From the NCBI GenBank assembly GCA_965644295.1, contig CBFFRP010000017.1, forward strand, positions 1-64,000: a stretch of DNA of 64,000 nucleotides. The letters are read 5' to 3'. Under the pieces are notes generated by a model. The model was not told the origin of the DNA. It worked only from the letters and a program-made list of their open reading frames with translations, and made no database searches. Shown one piece after another: positions 47,023 to 59,226 of this stretch. Source of the DNA: Paraphysomonas bandaiensis. Taxonomy: Eukaryota > Chrysophyceae. Made by a program: the position numbers and the translations under genes. Within the stretch, counting starts at the first letter, position 1; every line of letters begins with the position of its first letter.

Positions 47023-49872
47023 TTATTTACTAGTGCTAATAATATCCTTAGTTAGTAGGCGCACTTTATTCCATTTGGACCCAGCGGTACTATCTCTCGA
47101 TGACGAGGCCCCGACAACACCACTGACGGTCTTCTTGAGTGCCATCAGAGTTTTATCTCCTTTAACTCCTTCCTCTCCCAGTATATAATCATCTCCGCTC
47201 TTATTGGCCTGTCTTAGTGCGCCAGTCTCCTCTAGTTGTTCGTACATCTTCGCTGACGACTCAATGCATTCTTGCCTCTCTGCCCGGTCCAGAGAGGGGT
47301 TGCAACTGATTGCACAGTTCACAAGTTTCAGCGCATCTCGACCCCAACGACAACACAAGGCTTTGACATCATCAGCAGCTCCTGATATATGTGTTGCACT
47401 CACCTGTATCACATGATATAGTCAAGTAAAACTACATACCACATGAACAAAAGCATTACCACTCGGGCCAGCTGCGAAAGGGGCTCCAGTTGTTCATCCA
47501 AAGCAACTTCAGGGCTCGATTCAGCGGTCTCCAGACCTCCTCTTGCAAGACACTCTGCATACACAATAAAACATTGTCGAAGAGTGTCCATGTCTGCCAT
47601 CACATGTCGCGCAGCGGTGAGCTCATTATTAAATTGAAATGCCCCAACGGCGATACGACGTAGAGACATGCAGTATTGATATACAGTGCTCTTCAAAGTT
47701 TCTACAGTTAGGCGACAGTAGAAAAACTCCGGTAGCCATTCTTCAATGTCACGAAAATAGTCCTGTATTGTGGCTGAAAGCGTTCCACAGATGCTGTTGC
47801 CTTCGCCTTGTTCCCATTCAGGAGTGAAAAGCTTGTGGAACACAACTTCTTCTAGGTCTTGCAAGATTAGTCTGTACATAAGAAAAAGATAAGCCTCGCA
47901 TGAGTTTTGTACAGTAGTGATACTTCAAAAATACAATTACAAGGTTTCGAACACAATATACCTGGCTAGGAATCCAACAGCACGTATAGCAAGGTTGACG
48001 TACTCCTCTGCTACATCCTCAAGCATGTGCACAAGCATTGTGCGGTCCTCCTCTTCTGATATTCCCTGAACTACCTGCTCATCAAATTCCTTGCATTTTT
48101 CTTGCATACGATGCGTGTCATTAATAGTAGCGCACATTGTCTCCACATCCATGGTTCTCCACTGTGTGGCCAGGGAATCATAACTCTGTCTCTGAACATC
48201 TCGCAGAACCTGTAGGCAAGCATTTACTACATCTTTCAGATGCTCCCGTGTAAGCTTCTCGCGTGCAACGGCAACTTGCATGTGAATCACGTTGAACATA
48301 TCCTCGGGCATTGTCGTAATAAGTGTGCCATCAGTTGATTTCCCGAGCTCAACCTTCTGACTCTTAATATTATTAAACCACCCCATCACCTGGCTCTTGA
48401 TGCGATATAAATATTCATGCACGAGCTCCTCTGCAATGCGGAGAAATTCTTGACAGCATACTCTGTCGCACTTCATGAATACTGCAGAGCACTGAAAATC
48501 GTAATGCTCCAGCCAGTGAATCAACTCCATGAGATCTGACACCTCAAGCTTAGACGTATTTTCCACATGATCCAGGACTTTGGGGCGGATATGCAACTCA
48601 AACGCATCCAAGAGCATAGACATGACATCGTAACTGTCAGGAACACATACAGAAACAAAGTGCTTTATCTCTGTAATTTTTTCTATCACCCCATTTGCTG
48701 TGTGAAGCGTTTTGACTACTTCTGATTGTTTAGGTCGCGAGTCATCCTCGTCTTCATCTCTCTCCTCCTCAGATCTCAGTTCATGTGATACAATAACAAA
48801 ACTAGTTTCAACTTTCTCGTTGAGGGTATTCTGCAGCCGATCGAGAGAATCCTGTTTAACAGTCACACCCATGACCCCCGTCTCCTCATCCAAACCTCCA
48901 CCCAATTCACTGGGGTGAATATGGGTATCTCCGTCGACATTTTCTCCCCTGAGGCGACGAGCAGCACGAACGCGCTCCATTCTTCTGTCAACATATTCTT
49001 GATGCATCTCTATAATTTCAAATGTGCCCACCAAGTCGGCGGGTGATTGTTCAGCGACTTCAAATATTCTGTCAATATTTCCCCATATTCTACTTCTGAT
49101 CTCACGAGATAATTCAAGAACAATCTCAAGATGTGTGCCAACGACCCCAATAATAGTCACGTACATGTCGTCACTGTATTCTTGAGTCTGGGACATCACA
49201 CGCCCATGTCTATTTACCGGAACAGGCCTTGCGGAAGTAGAGATACTGGAGGTCTGGTGCTGCTGATCACCTATCAGTCGGCGTTCGCGAGAGGTCTTCG
49301 TAAATCACAAAAACACCAATAACTGTCAAGGAGGATATATTTCAAACACATCTCCATACCTGCAGCTCCTTCATTAGAGCAGACCGCCACGCCTGAAGCT
49401 TCAAGGATTCCAGATAAACTTCCTTCAGTCTCTCTGGCTCATCGTCTAGAATTCGCCGGAGTTCAGAGACACGCTCTGGAATATGAACAAAAAACTCTAC
49501 TTGAGCAATGACTTTGTTCAAGTTATCGCGTGCATAATGCACCCGTTTAACATTCGGATACCTCGAAATGACTGTGTTAGTTTGTGCAATTCTTGCTTCG
49601 ATCCTGTCTATATTCTCAGTGAAGGTCTGCAGTTTCCCGGACGACTCCTCCATAATATCCACTCCTCGCTTAAGAGAGTCCAGTTTACCCTGAACAGCTG
49701 TCTTCAGCTTCGCATCAGCCTCAGCAAGTTTATTCTGCAGTTCATTGCGCAGAGTAGCTATGTCATCTAGGCTGGAGGCCTCCACGAACTTCTTCTTGAC
49801 CATGTTTCTGGCGCTGTCTCGAGCTCTGTCGTTAAGAGTCTGCATCATCGGGCTGATGTTACTCCCGTCCAT
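47023..49872 (-). CDS. SEC6: Exocyst complex subunit SEC6 (EXOC3)
   Basis: Four exons (49872-49360, 49295-47962, 47871-47460, 47403-47023) give about 879 residues, somewhat longer than the usual 750. SEC6 is part of the octameric exocyst that tethers secretory vesicles to the plasma membrane before SNARE fusion. The N-terminal coiled coil (LRNELQNKLAEADAKLKTAV ... RNxxKVIAQVEFF-like, then VSELRRILDDEP) and the block LVGTFEIIEMHQEY match the SEC6 family. The long helical-rod region is intact. An acidic insertion (SEEERDEDEDDSRP) at about residue 340 is unusual. The C-terminus is basic. Introns are 56-90 bp. Confidence 0.85.
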
Positions 49873-50183
49873 TGCACTCTATCATACACTGGACTACACA
49901 CTGTTAGATGAGTGACCACACACAGATATAAGCTGTTGACAAAGCTGATATCCCTCTTAACCTATCTGTCAATCTGTCGATGTGTGCAGTACCTGTACAG
50001 CGTACCCCAATCTTTCTCTCTGCTGTACCTGCCTACCCGTCTCCCTGTACCTGCCTACCTGTACCTGCCTACCTGTCTCGCTGTACTCTGTTCGTTGGGT
50101 GTTAAAATGGCCAGTGGAATTGCACTGCGCTGGACGGCCCTCGATCACATTAACTTCGAGGGTCATCACCCGATATATGCGTG
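49873..50183. promoter_or_regulatory. Divergent promoter region of SEC6 and the PhoD-like gene
   Basis: About 310 bp separate outward-facing start codons. It includes short tandem repeats of CTGTACCTGCCTACC at about 50015-50085. Confidence 0.45.
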
Positions 50184-51565
50184 ATGTTACTGGTATGGCT
50201 AATTAGTGTTAGTGTGGTAGTGGGCGAGCGTGCACAGGATACGTGTATATTCGCCTCATGCAATAGACAAAACTTACCACAAGATTACTGGCGACTCCTG
50301 GGATCATTCGAACGAGCGAAGACATTCCTGTGGACGGGAGATGCAGTGTACGCGAAGAGTAACTCCGTTAGTGCTCTAGAGGACGCCTATAGTAGTTTGA
50401 AAGGGAACAGTCATTACAGAGAGTTTGTTAGAGACAGGAGTGTATACGGAGTGTGGGATGATCACGGTATGACTGTAAATTTTCTCATCGGTATGGTTAT
50501 GACTGTGTTTGTTGGATGGTAGATTATGGAGTGAATGACGGGGGGAATCTTGTGCCAGGTAGAAAGCAACGAAAAGAATTATATTTGGAATTTATTAATA
50601 GCACGAGTAGTGCTGATCAGAATCGAGAGGGTTTATACAAGACGTTTACAATTGGATCTGCGCCGGTGGAGGTGAGATTCATATTGTTGGATACTCGATA
50701 TCACCGAGATTCTCACTGGGTCAGGTCGGTCGGTGAATTTCCAATTCCGTTTTCCGCGTTGATGGCTGCATTTGTTCGACTGGCGTATATTACCCTGGGT
50801 TTGGGACGTGACCACACTGGAGATGTTCTGGGTACTCCTCAATGGGAATGGCTTGTGAATGTCCTTTCTAACTCTAAGTCTGATTTCCATGTTATTGTCT
50901 CTAGTACTCAAATATTCACCACAAATCCAATCGTTGAGTCGTGGGGACACTTCCCAGAGGCGAAGCGCCGGCTGGTTGATTTGTTGATTGAGGCGGACCC
51001 TTCCGGTCTGGTGTTTATATCTGGAGATGTACATCTCGCTGAACTCTCACGGGCTGTTGTCACCCGGAAGGATGGGAGACAATTTCTGTGGACTGAGGTG
51101 ACTTCGAGCGGACTCACGCATACGTGTGCAGATTCTATGGTCACGTCGGCAATCTGCCCTGCCATGATGCAGACATTCACTCAACACAGAGAGGATGCAG
51201 ATGACTTTTACATTGGTACTAACTTTGGTGTAATTCGAACATTTACTTCTTCCAACTGCACAACTGATCTAAATCTTACGCTTGCAGCACAAGCGGAGGA
51301 GTGCAGTTCTTCCCAGGATGCGAGGATGGAGGTGGCTGTGTACTCTCTGAGCGATGTCCCACCACGTCCTGTGTTGACACACACAGTATACTCTTCCAAT
51401 CTTGATAGTCAAGTTCTAAATGAAATTGTTTCCGTGGAGTATTTTAATTTCCCTTATCTTCAGGAAAAAGTAGCCATTGATGTAATCATATGCGCAATCG
51501 CATTACTGTTTTGTGTTGTGTGGAGTTTAGCTCGTTTATTTGGTTTGAGCTGTATGCGCCTTTAG
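50184..51565 (+). CDS. PhoD-like phosphatase, secreted and membrane-anchored
   Basis: Two exons (50184-50466, 50523-51565) give about 441 residues. The start at 50184 gives a signal peptide (MLLVWLISVSVVVG). PhoD features follow in order: FASCNRQ, LWTGDAVYA, WDDHDYGVNDGG (made across the intron, with the metal-binding Asp/His), LLDTRYHRD, and VFISGDVHLAELSR (second metal-binding cluster). The usual GD-x2-Y is GDAVY here. The C-terminus ends in one hydrophobic span (VIICAIALLFCVVWSLARLF), predicting a type I anchor facing outside or the lumen. PhoD enzymes hydrolyse phosphomono- and diesters, often under phosphate limitation. An upstream ATG at 50110 opens a short frame that stops before 50184. 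Confidence 0.85.
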
Positions 51566-53106
51566 AATAATATTATTATTATCAGTAATGTATTGTAGAC
51601 TTGCCAGGAATAGTCCATCACTGAATGTCAAAGCTGAGTCCAACACACTGTAATACATATCTATCAGTAACTAGTAACTAGATGTGTCGAAATGTAAGAA
51701 ATACATGTAGTATAAGTTAGGGCCAGAGAATAACATATTACGTATTTCGTACAATGATATTGTAAGCTAACTTCCTAACAATAATTTTGCAATACATTTC
51801 GAACAAAAAACGAGGAGAGTGAAGAGGCGAGTCGAGAATAATACTGTGCAATAAATTGGAGTACAATATTTATCGTTCCCTTACCGCGTGAAGACGTATA
51901 TTATTCTCGTCTCACCTCTTCTCTCTCCTCGTCTTTAGTTAAATAAGTGTATATTGTGTCTGTAGTCTGTAAGCAACACCCTTACTTTCTCCTGGAATAT
52001 ATAGAACAAATATTGATTTTGGTCACACCTAAAATAGTGCAAAAACCTAGTCAAGGGGTTAAAATTCTAGTCTTGAAATAATTTATTTTTCCAGTTTGTA
52101 ATATAAAATATGATGACTAGGATGACGATGTGTTTATAGTGTTCACCTAGTTATCTATTAATAAATGCAGATATTGAATTATTTATTACTTTGACTAGTT
52201 TTTTACACCAAAATTAGTGTTAATATTCTCCAATCGTAATTACTTCCGCAATTGTCCTCCCAACGGAAGTCTTAACTTAAAGTGGGTCGGAATGTCGGAA
52301 TTACGCTATTTCCAAATAACATGTCGATTATTGTATTATCTAGTCATAATAAAGTCATTAGATTTTCTCACATATTTCACAGTTCACAGTTCACAGAATA
52401 CTATATGTGTTGGAATACGTATGGTTCTCTAAGATAGTACTGTAGAATAAGTTAAATACAATGTGAAAAACAGTAATACGTAGTCAATAGTCAAAGGTGC
52501 TATATAGCTATAACTGTGAAACTGAAGTATTATATCATGACGATTCAAGATACGGAAGTTGAGCAGTGGTTGATATGAACGAAATAATTTATCATGTTGT
52601 TGACATGTGTTACATGACAACACACACAATTGTGTATACAATTATAATAAAGTAATCTATCTAGTTTGACTAACTTAAACCTCTCTTACAACGATCTTAA
52701 TCATCTGAAAATGGTCAATTCTCAATAATATGTGCGAAGTAGAGCTGTATCACACTTCGCTTTCCAATTAAACGTAAAAGTGAATACTAGGCTATATTAG
52801 TCCACCTGAAGCAGAAAAGTCCATGATACTTTGATATAACTATTCCAATATATACCACTCTTCAATCTGTTTTAAATTACAGCAAAATGTCATTAGAGAA
52901 ATTCTATCTACCAAGGGACGAGCTGCACCCCCATGTAGTCAAAGTTACCCAGTGCAAGTATACTCCACAATCGGGGTGAACACTCTGTATCTATCTTAGT
53001 GTAGCGCTGCAAGCTGATAACATATACGGATATCAACAACACCATCTCATCCACTATAACGGTTATCATCTATACATAAAAACTTTGTGTTTTAATAGCA
53101 ATCTAA
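51566..53106. other. No gene recognised
   Basis: AT-rich intergenic DNA with one MITE-like inverted repeat (51811-51931). Several short frames have no features. Confidence 0.35.
51811..51931. repeat. MITE-like inverted repeat, 33-bp arms
   Basis: CGAGGAGAGTGAAGAGGCGA and the next bases to 51843 pair, with three mismatches, with 51899-51931 (reading CGAGGAGAGAGAAGAGGTGA in reverse complement). The interior is 55 bp. No second copy was noticed. Confidence 0.6.
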
Positions 53107-55182
53107 CTAACTCATGCAGCAACTGTTGTCTCGACAATTCGCTTTGCTGGCTTGGTCCTCTTCTTCTTTCCGCTTTGACTCCTTCTCCATCTGCTTTGCT
53201 CTGTGAGCTTCTTCTTCTGCTTTCCTCATGACCCACGAATCATGGACCTCTTTGTAAGCTAATTGAATGGTCTCGCTCTCGGGGCTCAGCTCCTTGGCTA
53301 GGGTACATTCAAGGATTACAGATAACACCAAGAAAATCAGCAACCTTACCTCTACGATATGACCCGAGAGCCTCCTCGATGCGTCCCAAACGAAAAAGTG
53401 CTCCTCCATGGCGAGCCCAGCCTTTCTCCCATTGCGGCATCAGTCGCACACATTCTTCGGCATCAGACAAGGCTGCGCGAAGAAGAGAGAGATGACTATA
53501 AGCAGCTGACCTGACTCACAGCATTAACTTGCCACAGCTTAATATACATACAACCCCCACCTGTTACTGTACAATATTCCGTTGCTACAGTCTGCTGCTA
53601 TCGCGAGAGAATACATTTCTATGGCACTGTAGTGATCCGACTGCGCCATGAAGGCGTTTCCTTTGGCTTTATATTCCTTAGCAATTTCTACGGACTTCCA
53701 ACCGGTATCTAACACATCTCCATACTCTGTGTAGGACGAATTTCTCTGCATCACACGCAATCCCCATCCACTACTGAGTACTGTTCTCTGTTCCCCATTT
53801 CCTTCGGTATTTGCAGTCAGAGGCCACTCACTTGACGAGTTTTCCTTGACAGCTCGGACTGCCACTCGCACATCTCTTTCCAATGATATGCTAAGTTCAA
53901 CATCTAACTCCACGCATATCTCACCGTCATCTTCTCCAGTGGTCTGAGGTAGCTGCACAGCCAGAGAGAGAAGAGTACGATAAGCACCGTATTCCCCAGG
54001 TACGCATTCTGTCACTTCCATAGCCACTTCTATAGGCGATGAAGATACCGCTGGTAGAGAACACGACAATCTGCGTGTCACGGACCCTGGAATGGAACAG
54101 CAAGGAAGTAAAAAGGGAATAGATGTTACTGCAGGAGTAGAGCAATCCAAGTCTGTGCCCTCAACTATACACATTCCCCGTATGCCCACTGTACTGCAGA
54201 GTAGGGGGGTATACGAAGAGACTGCATTAGCGCACATACGCACACCCTCGTCTAGGCAACCCATTTGAGGCAGTATATACTGACTCACAGGGGTTACATT
54301 GCACACCTCTCGCGTGGCGCCACCTAGCCATTCAGCAAGTTCATTGCGCGCCTCTCCTACAAACCAGATGCCCCCCACCTCTCCTGCAGGGACAGAACAT
54401 TCATGCACGAGCCTAGACACCACGTCATGTGGGCTCCTGAAGTACTTTACATGGGCGCGGTCCTTGACAACAATGTGAGTAAAATGCTTCCATAAAAAGT
54501 CCACTGAGTTTCCTATTTCGACCAATGAGCAAGAAATACCGGAGAGATAAAGCGACAATATCAAATGGAATCCCGGTTCTATACCGCCACTTGCTAACAT
54601 ATTGTACAGTGCAAGTGCAGCAGCGGCATGAATATGCTCAATCCGACAATGTGCCTCACCAAATCTATTCTCTGACCTGATTTCACTGGACACCCGAGAC
54701 TTTGTAAACACAGTGCAGTCCTCTGAAAACACGTGAACTGATGAAGGGCAGCTGTCCAACAATCCATCGTCCATCAGCCGCAACATAGTAGACGTAATGG
54801 ATAAAGAAGGTTGATGTATATCGCACACCTTTCGTGGTAACTTGATATGACCTCCCGACTCTAGCGTCACACAGGAATAGAGTCTATCGCTATGCACGAT
54901 ACCAGTATATGTGCTGCTCTGTCCGCTCTCCGCAGTCGCAGACGAGTTATTCCTTTCCTCCAAAAGATCTAGAATCCTGTTAGTTCGATCCACAAACCCC
55001 TTCCTAACTGGCTTAACATGATCGCCGTGCAGCTGGTCGATGTGGTTCAGCTGGAGCTTCTCTGTGAACCCGTACAACTTGGCGATCTGACGACAGCTGA
55101 GAGTCTGGGACTGAACCACCGCCTCCACACCACTCACTGCCAGCTCCAGATACTCCACGCTGCCCAGGTCACTGATGTCCAT
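53107..55182 (-). CDS. Pseudo-Hsp70 fused to a TPR clamp domain, CaaX-like end
   Basis: Three exons (55182-53561, 53495-53350, 53297-53107) give about 652 residues. Residues 180-400 follow the Hsp70 ATPase domain: RIEHIHAAAALALYNMLAS matches the conserved RI-x-EPTAAAIAY segment, and CLDEGVRMCANAVSS matches NPDEAVAYGAA. The phosphate loop DLGGGTFD is replaced (LSLYLSGISCSLVEI) and no DLGTT loop is seen, so ATP hydrolysis is unlikely. A substrate-domain-like beta region follows (IPFLLPCCSIPGSVTRR). Residues 510-610 form TPRs with the five carboxylate-clamp positions present (KEYKAKGN, SNRS, EKGWARHG), which bind C-terminal EEVD of Hsp70/Hsp90. The protein ends CCMS, a possible farnesylation signal. 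The N-terminal 100 residues are unassigned. Likely a co-chaperone; no activity is shown. Confidence 0.7.
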
Positions 55183-56331
55183 CGATTTGGCTGGGATGAG
55201 ATAACTAGCTGTGACCTCTGATCACTCTGCGCTCTGTGTGCATGTATGTGCAGGCAACTCATATGCACACACACTCCTATGACTGAGTGTTAGAATACCA
55301 TGGTATACCAGTGTACTGTGTCCGTATACCTTACGTATACTGCTGTAGACATACTGCTGTACATACATTGTCGATGGACACACATCTCATACAGCAGTAC
55401 CCAGCACTGCTGTATCTCCTGCCCATGACTGCCCTTCGCCGCCATACGTATAGTCTTGACCTTCCTCCTCACACTCGACTTAGTCTTGAGCCTAGTTGGA
55501 CCCGGAGAGGTTGCGATACTGTACATAGATCCCGAGGAGAGAGGAGAGATGTAGGTGTCTTCGTAGAATAGGTACGAGAGAGAGACAGGCGACTTATTGG
55601 GGCTGCTGGTGGCTATGTGTCATGGGGTTAAACATGTACGAACATGTATGTATATGTGAACATATCTCTTTGCTCGATATGAGCTACGACTCCATATATA
55701 TATCGCATGAGTCTGTAGACGTAGTCGTTAAGGCGTGAGATGTTACCCGTCAGTGCAATATAGAGATACGGCCAAAGTTGTACGTCCACCCTGCGTGACA
55801 TGGTTGATCCTTTTGTTTTTGTACGTGGTAGTCCTGTTTGCTTGACCGTAGCTATTCTATCGTCCAAGCAATGCTACAGTACAACTGCTACATGTCCCCT
55901 GTAACTGACACAGGTTGTACATCATATCGATACTTACAGAATAAAGAGGTCCAACACTTATAGAATGTCAACCCCAATTATTTGTGTATAATATGAATTT
56001 CTGATCTAATACTGGAATTTAATTGCTCTGTCCATGTAATACGCTTTTATATTGTTTCCACGAAACTATTAATGGTAGTCGTGTAAGCGTGCAAGCGTAT
56101 GGTTATTATAGAGTATCAATAATACTTCGATACAATGAAGACCATCTAACCACAGCATCAGCACTGACACATAGATAGGAGTAGTCTATGATTTAGAGGT
56201 AGTGAAATTACAAAGGGCTCGTCCTATTTAGCCATATCGGCTACAACTACTAATAATAGGGCACAGTTATGTCCATTTACATATATCTGCCGAGCAAACA
56301 ATGTCTATGTTTGCTTTTTATATGAACATGC
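55183..56331. other. No gene recognised
   Basis: Between two minus-strand genes, about 1.15 kb. Contains TGTATAC/GTATAC-rich sequence at 55290-55390 with several short inverted repeats. No exon was found. Confidence 0.35.
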
Positions 56332-58071
56332 TCAGTAATTGTGCATATCCTACAAGGAATGGTGAATACATATGAATGCGTTGGCGTAATTAATGTATAC
56401 CTGTACCGGCATACCACTCCTGATCTCGTTCTGCTGCGCTCTATCGAAAAAAGCGTACGTTATTCCATTTTCCTCGGCACCGCAATATGCCACTGTATTA
56501 CAATACATCATTCTAAAAGAATTTCAACATTTGCATTAACTCTTGCCTACTCTGCCCCAGGCGTCTACTGCAATAGAATGCCCGTATGATTGTCTCTTAG
56601 AGTTGTGTACCCCTGACTGAGCGGCGGCGACAAGCATACATTGTGTCTCAATAGCTCTTGCTCTAAGCAAGATCTCCCAGTGAGCATGCCCAGTTTTTAC
56701 TGTAAATGCAGAGGGCACAAGAATGATATCCGCCCTGAGGTCTTGTCTATGGCGGAGTTGCTCGAACATAAGTGGAAAGCGGATATCGAAGCATATTGAT
56801 AGACCCACACGAGCGAAACCCATGTCAACCACAACAAGCTCCGTACCAGGGACTATGTAAAGGTAAAGATATTAAAATTCAGAATATAAAAATGTAAAGA
56901 TAAAAACTTTCCGCTGCAGTGAGATATAGGGCATGCTTAACGCACGGTACATCAGTACCTGTTGTCGATGACTCGTACAGACCAGCACAGGGCGCATCAA
57001 ATAAATGAATCTACATCACAACAATGAACCACGTCAGACAGAAATGTAATAGCAACTTACCTTTCTGTAAAAATACCTATGGTCTATAACTCCATTTGGA
57101 GATACAATGACGTGCAGATTGGATAATTTAACTTGGTCCTCAACCACCCGCCGTTCCGGAAACCCGCCAAGAGAGAGCCAAATCCTAAGTTCTTTCGCAA
57201 GACTCGCGTATCGAGAAAGAATCGTGCTGGTAGCTGGATCTTCTGCAGCCGCGATACTCTCGGCACCAGTCTCTCCAATGTAAGAAAAACATTCAGGCAA
57301 ACATATCAACACAGGTAGGGCGGAAGGTGAGCCCGTGCAGGCCTCACGAATAAGCCTCTCACAGGTGGCGTAGTTCACCTCTTTGTCGCCACATGCGCAC
57401 ATTTGTACTATCGCTATAGTCACTACATCCTGATTTCGGAGGCAGGTGGCCTCCGCAGTCTGTACGATAGTTTTCACGGTCTCATCATTCCATTTACACA
57501 CCCGCCGCACGCCTGACAAACACTGTGCATCAGGGTCCCTACTACGAGAGGGAAGGTTCCAGGGATATTCACCAAATAAAATGAAGGGCAGTCCGGCACC
57601 ACTGCAGTCCACCGCATGGTGCGGAGAATCATCTATAAGCAGACACGCGCCGATATCCCTGCAGATATCCGACTTCTTGCGAGAGGAGCCGTCCGTGGCA
57701 TACATGCTCCCAAAGTGAACACCAGAGAATAGATGGGGGAAGTGAGTGTCTAACCAGAGGCGGGTGTCAGCCTCCAATGAATGCAAACGAGAGGTCACTG
57801 CATGCAGCTCATATCCATGTCTGTCACACAGTGTCGAAAGGGCCTCTTTTGCCCCTGGAACAGGCCTCATGTTAGTAAAATAGCTGGATGAAAAGAATCT
57901 GTGCATCTTTATATTAGCCTCCCGCTGCTCGCCTCCCCACACTCTATGAAAATCATACGATACGAAGTCATCTAATTGGAAGCTCATATGGTACTCTTCG
58001 TTATGAAAAGCAACCAATGATGTCATGAAGTCAGCTATCACTTCATCGATATCAACAGCTATCTTCAACAT
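56332..58071 (-). CDS. HAD phosphatase-like domain fused to a nitrilase domain
   Basis: Five exons (58071-57061, 57010-56959, 56852-56541, 56492-56401, 56349-56332) give about 494 residues. The N-terminal ~200 residues are a HAD-fold 5'-nucleotidase (NT5C-type): VDIDEVIADF gives the DxD nucleophile, AVTSR motif II, and KKSDICRDIGACLLIDDSP the Lys/Asp motifs. The rest is a carbon-nitrogen hydrolase of NIT1/NIT2 type: catalytic Glu in LICLPECF, Lys in FYRK, and Cys in LSICFDIRFP, then VPSAFTVKTGHAHWE and LLRARAIETQC. NIT1 family enzymes remove the amide of deaminated glutathione. All three catalytic residues of the nitrilase are present. The fusion keeps both active sites. The last two exons are short and less certain. 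No signal peptide, so cytosolic. Confidence 0.83.
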
Positions 58072-59226
58072 GCTGGAATACTAACAGTCTTAGGGATCTA
58101 TTGGCGGATGAAGGAATATGAATGACACACGAATAACAACACTTTAACTCTGGAGGCTGTGGATACATACATGTACATCATGGCCAGCAGTCCATTGACA
58201 CGGCTGGATATGGGGTTTATAGTGGATCGACTGTAGATATTCGTGAACCCGCAGCAAAAAAAATATCCCAGAAATACTTAAAATCCTATATTTTCAGCGC
58301 TATGCTGCCACACAGTAGCAAAAAACAAGCAATATCTAAATGCTAAATGCAGAAATGCACTTCGTAGTGGTAGAAGGATGAATAACACACTGGGGATTGA
58401 CTCCAATGTCTCATCTATGGCAGCAACTGAACAGTGAAGATAAGTCATAAGGAGATAAAGATGACACAGAATTGTTGGCTCTGATTGCTGATGGGAAAGA
58501 TGCTCAAATAGATTCCGTTTATCAGGCCATCGATAGTGGCCATTTCACATCGCCCTCATGATCACATCGCCTTCATGATCACATCGCCCTCATGATCACA
58601 TCGCCTTCATGATCACATCGCCCTCATGATCATATCGCCCTGGAAGCAGCTCACACAAATTCTAGGTACAAATTTATTGCACGTATGTGACCCGAAGTAT
58701 AATTTTTCTTTCAATTATTCGCCAAATATTAGAAATATTAGCAATCTTCCCCGTTCCATCTGATACTATGGTTGGTGCTCTTGTGGCTGCCACTCTTGTG
58801 AAGCAGAAGGTTCTGACGATAGAATATCAATTGGGGACGAATGCTATCGCTCCTACGCAAAGAGTAAGTGTCATCTCTATCGTCATAGTATAACATAATG
58901 TGAATGACACCCAACTGCAACAAATGCATCAGTGTATTAACTTCAGCACGTGCTGGCAAGGCTTCCCCTATTGCAATATATGTATATGTTTAGTGATATT
59001 CTTCTGATGGTATGAGACATACCAGTGAGGTGCGAGAAAGCTGACATATTTCACCACATTCGTATCATATCTACTTTACTATAGGAAAACTAGCATTACA
59101 CTTTGTCTGAAACGTAGGATGGTGTGTATAAACTCTAACTGCAGTATGGTATTGCTTAAAAAAACTACTAACAGAGATCAAAATTTAATGAAACAGTTAC
59201 TGTAGCACTGTTTCTGGCTCTTCACA
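58072..59226. other. No gene; minisatellite
   Basis: Spacer with a 17-bp minisatellite (58546-58643). No coding signal otherwise. Confidence 0.4.
58546..58643. repeat. 17-bp minisatellite, five full units
   Basis: Units CACATCGCCYTCATGAT repeat five times and a partial sixth follows. The variable base alternates strictly C, T, C, T, C, giving a 34-bp higher-order unit. Confidence 0.85.
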
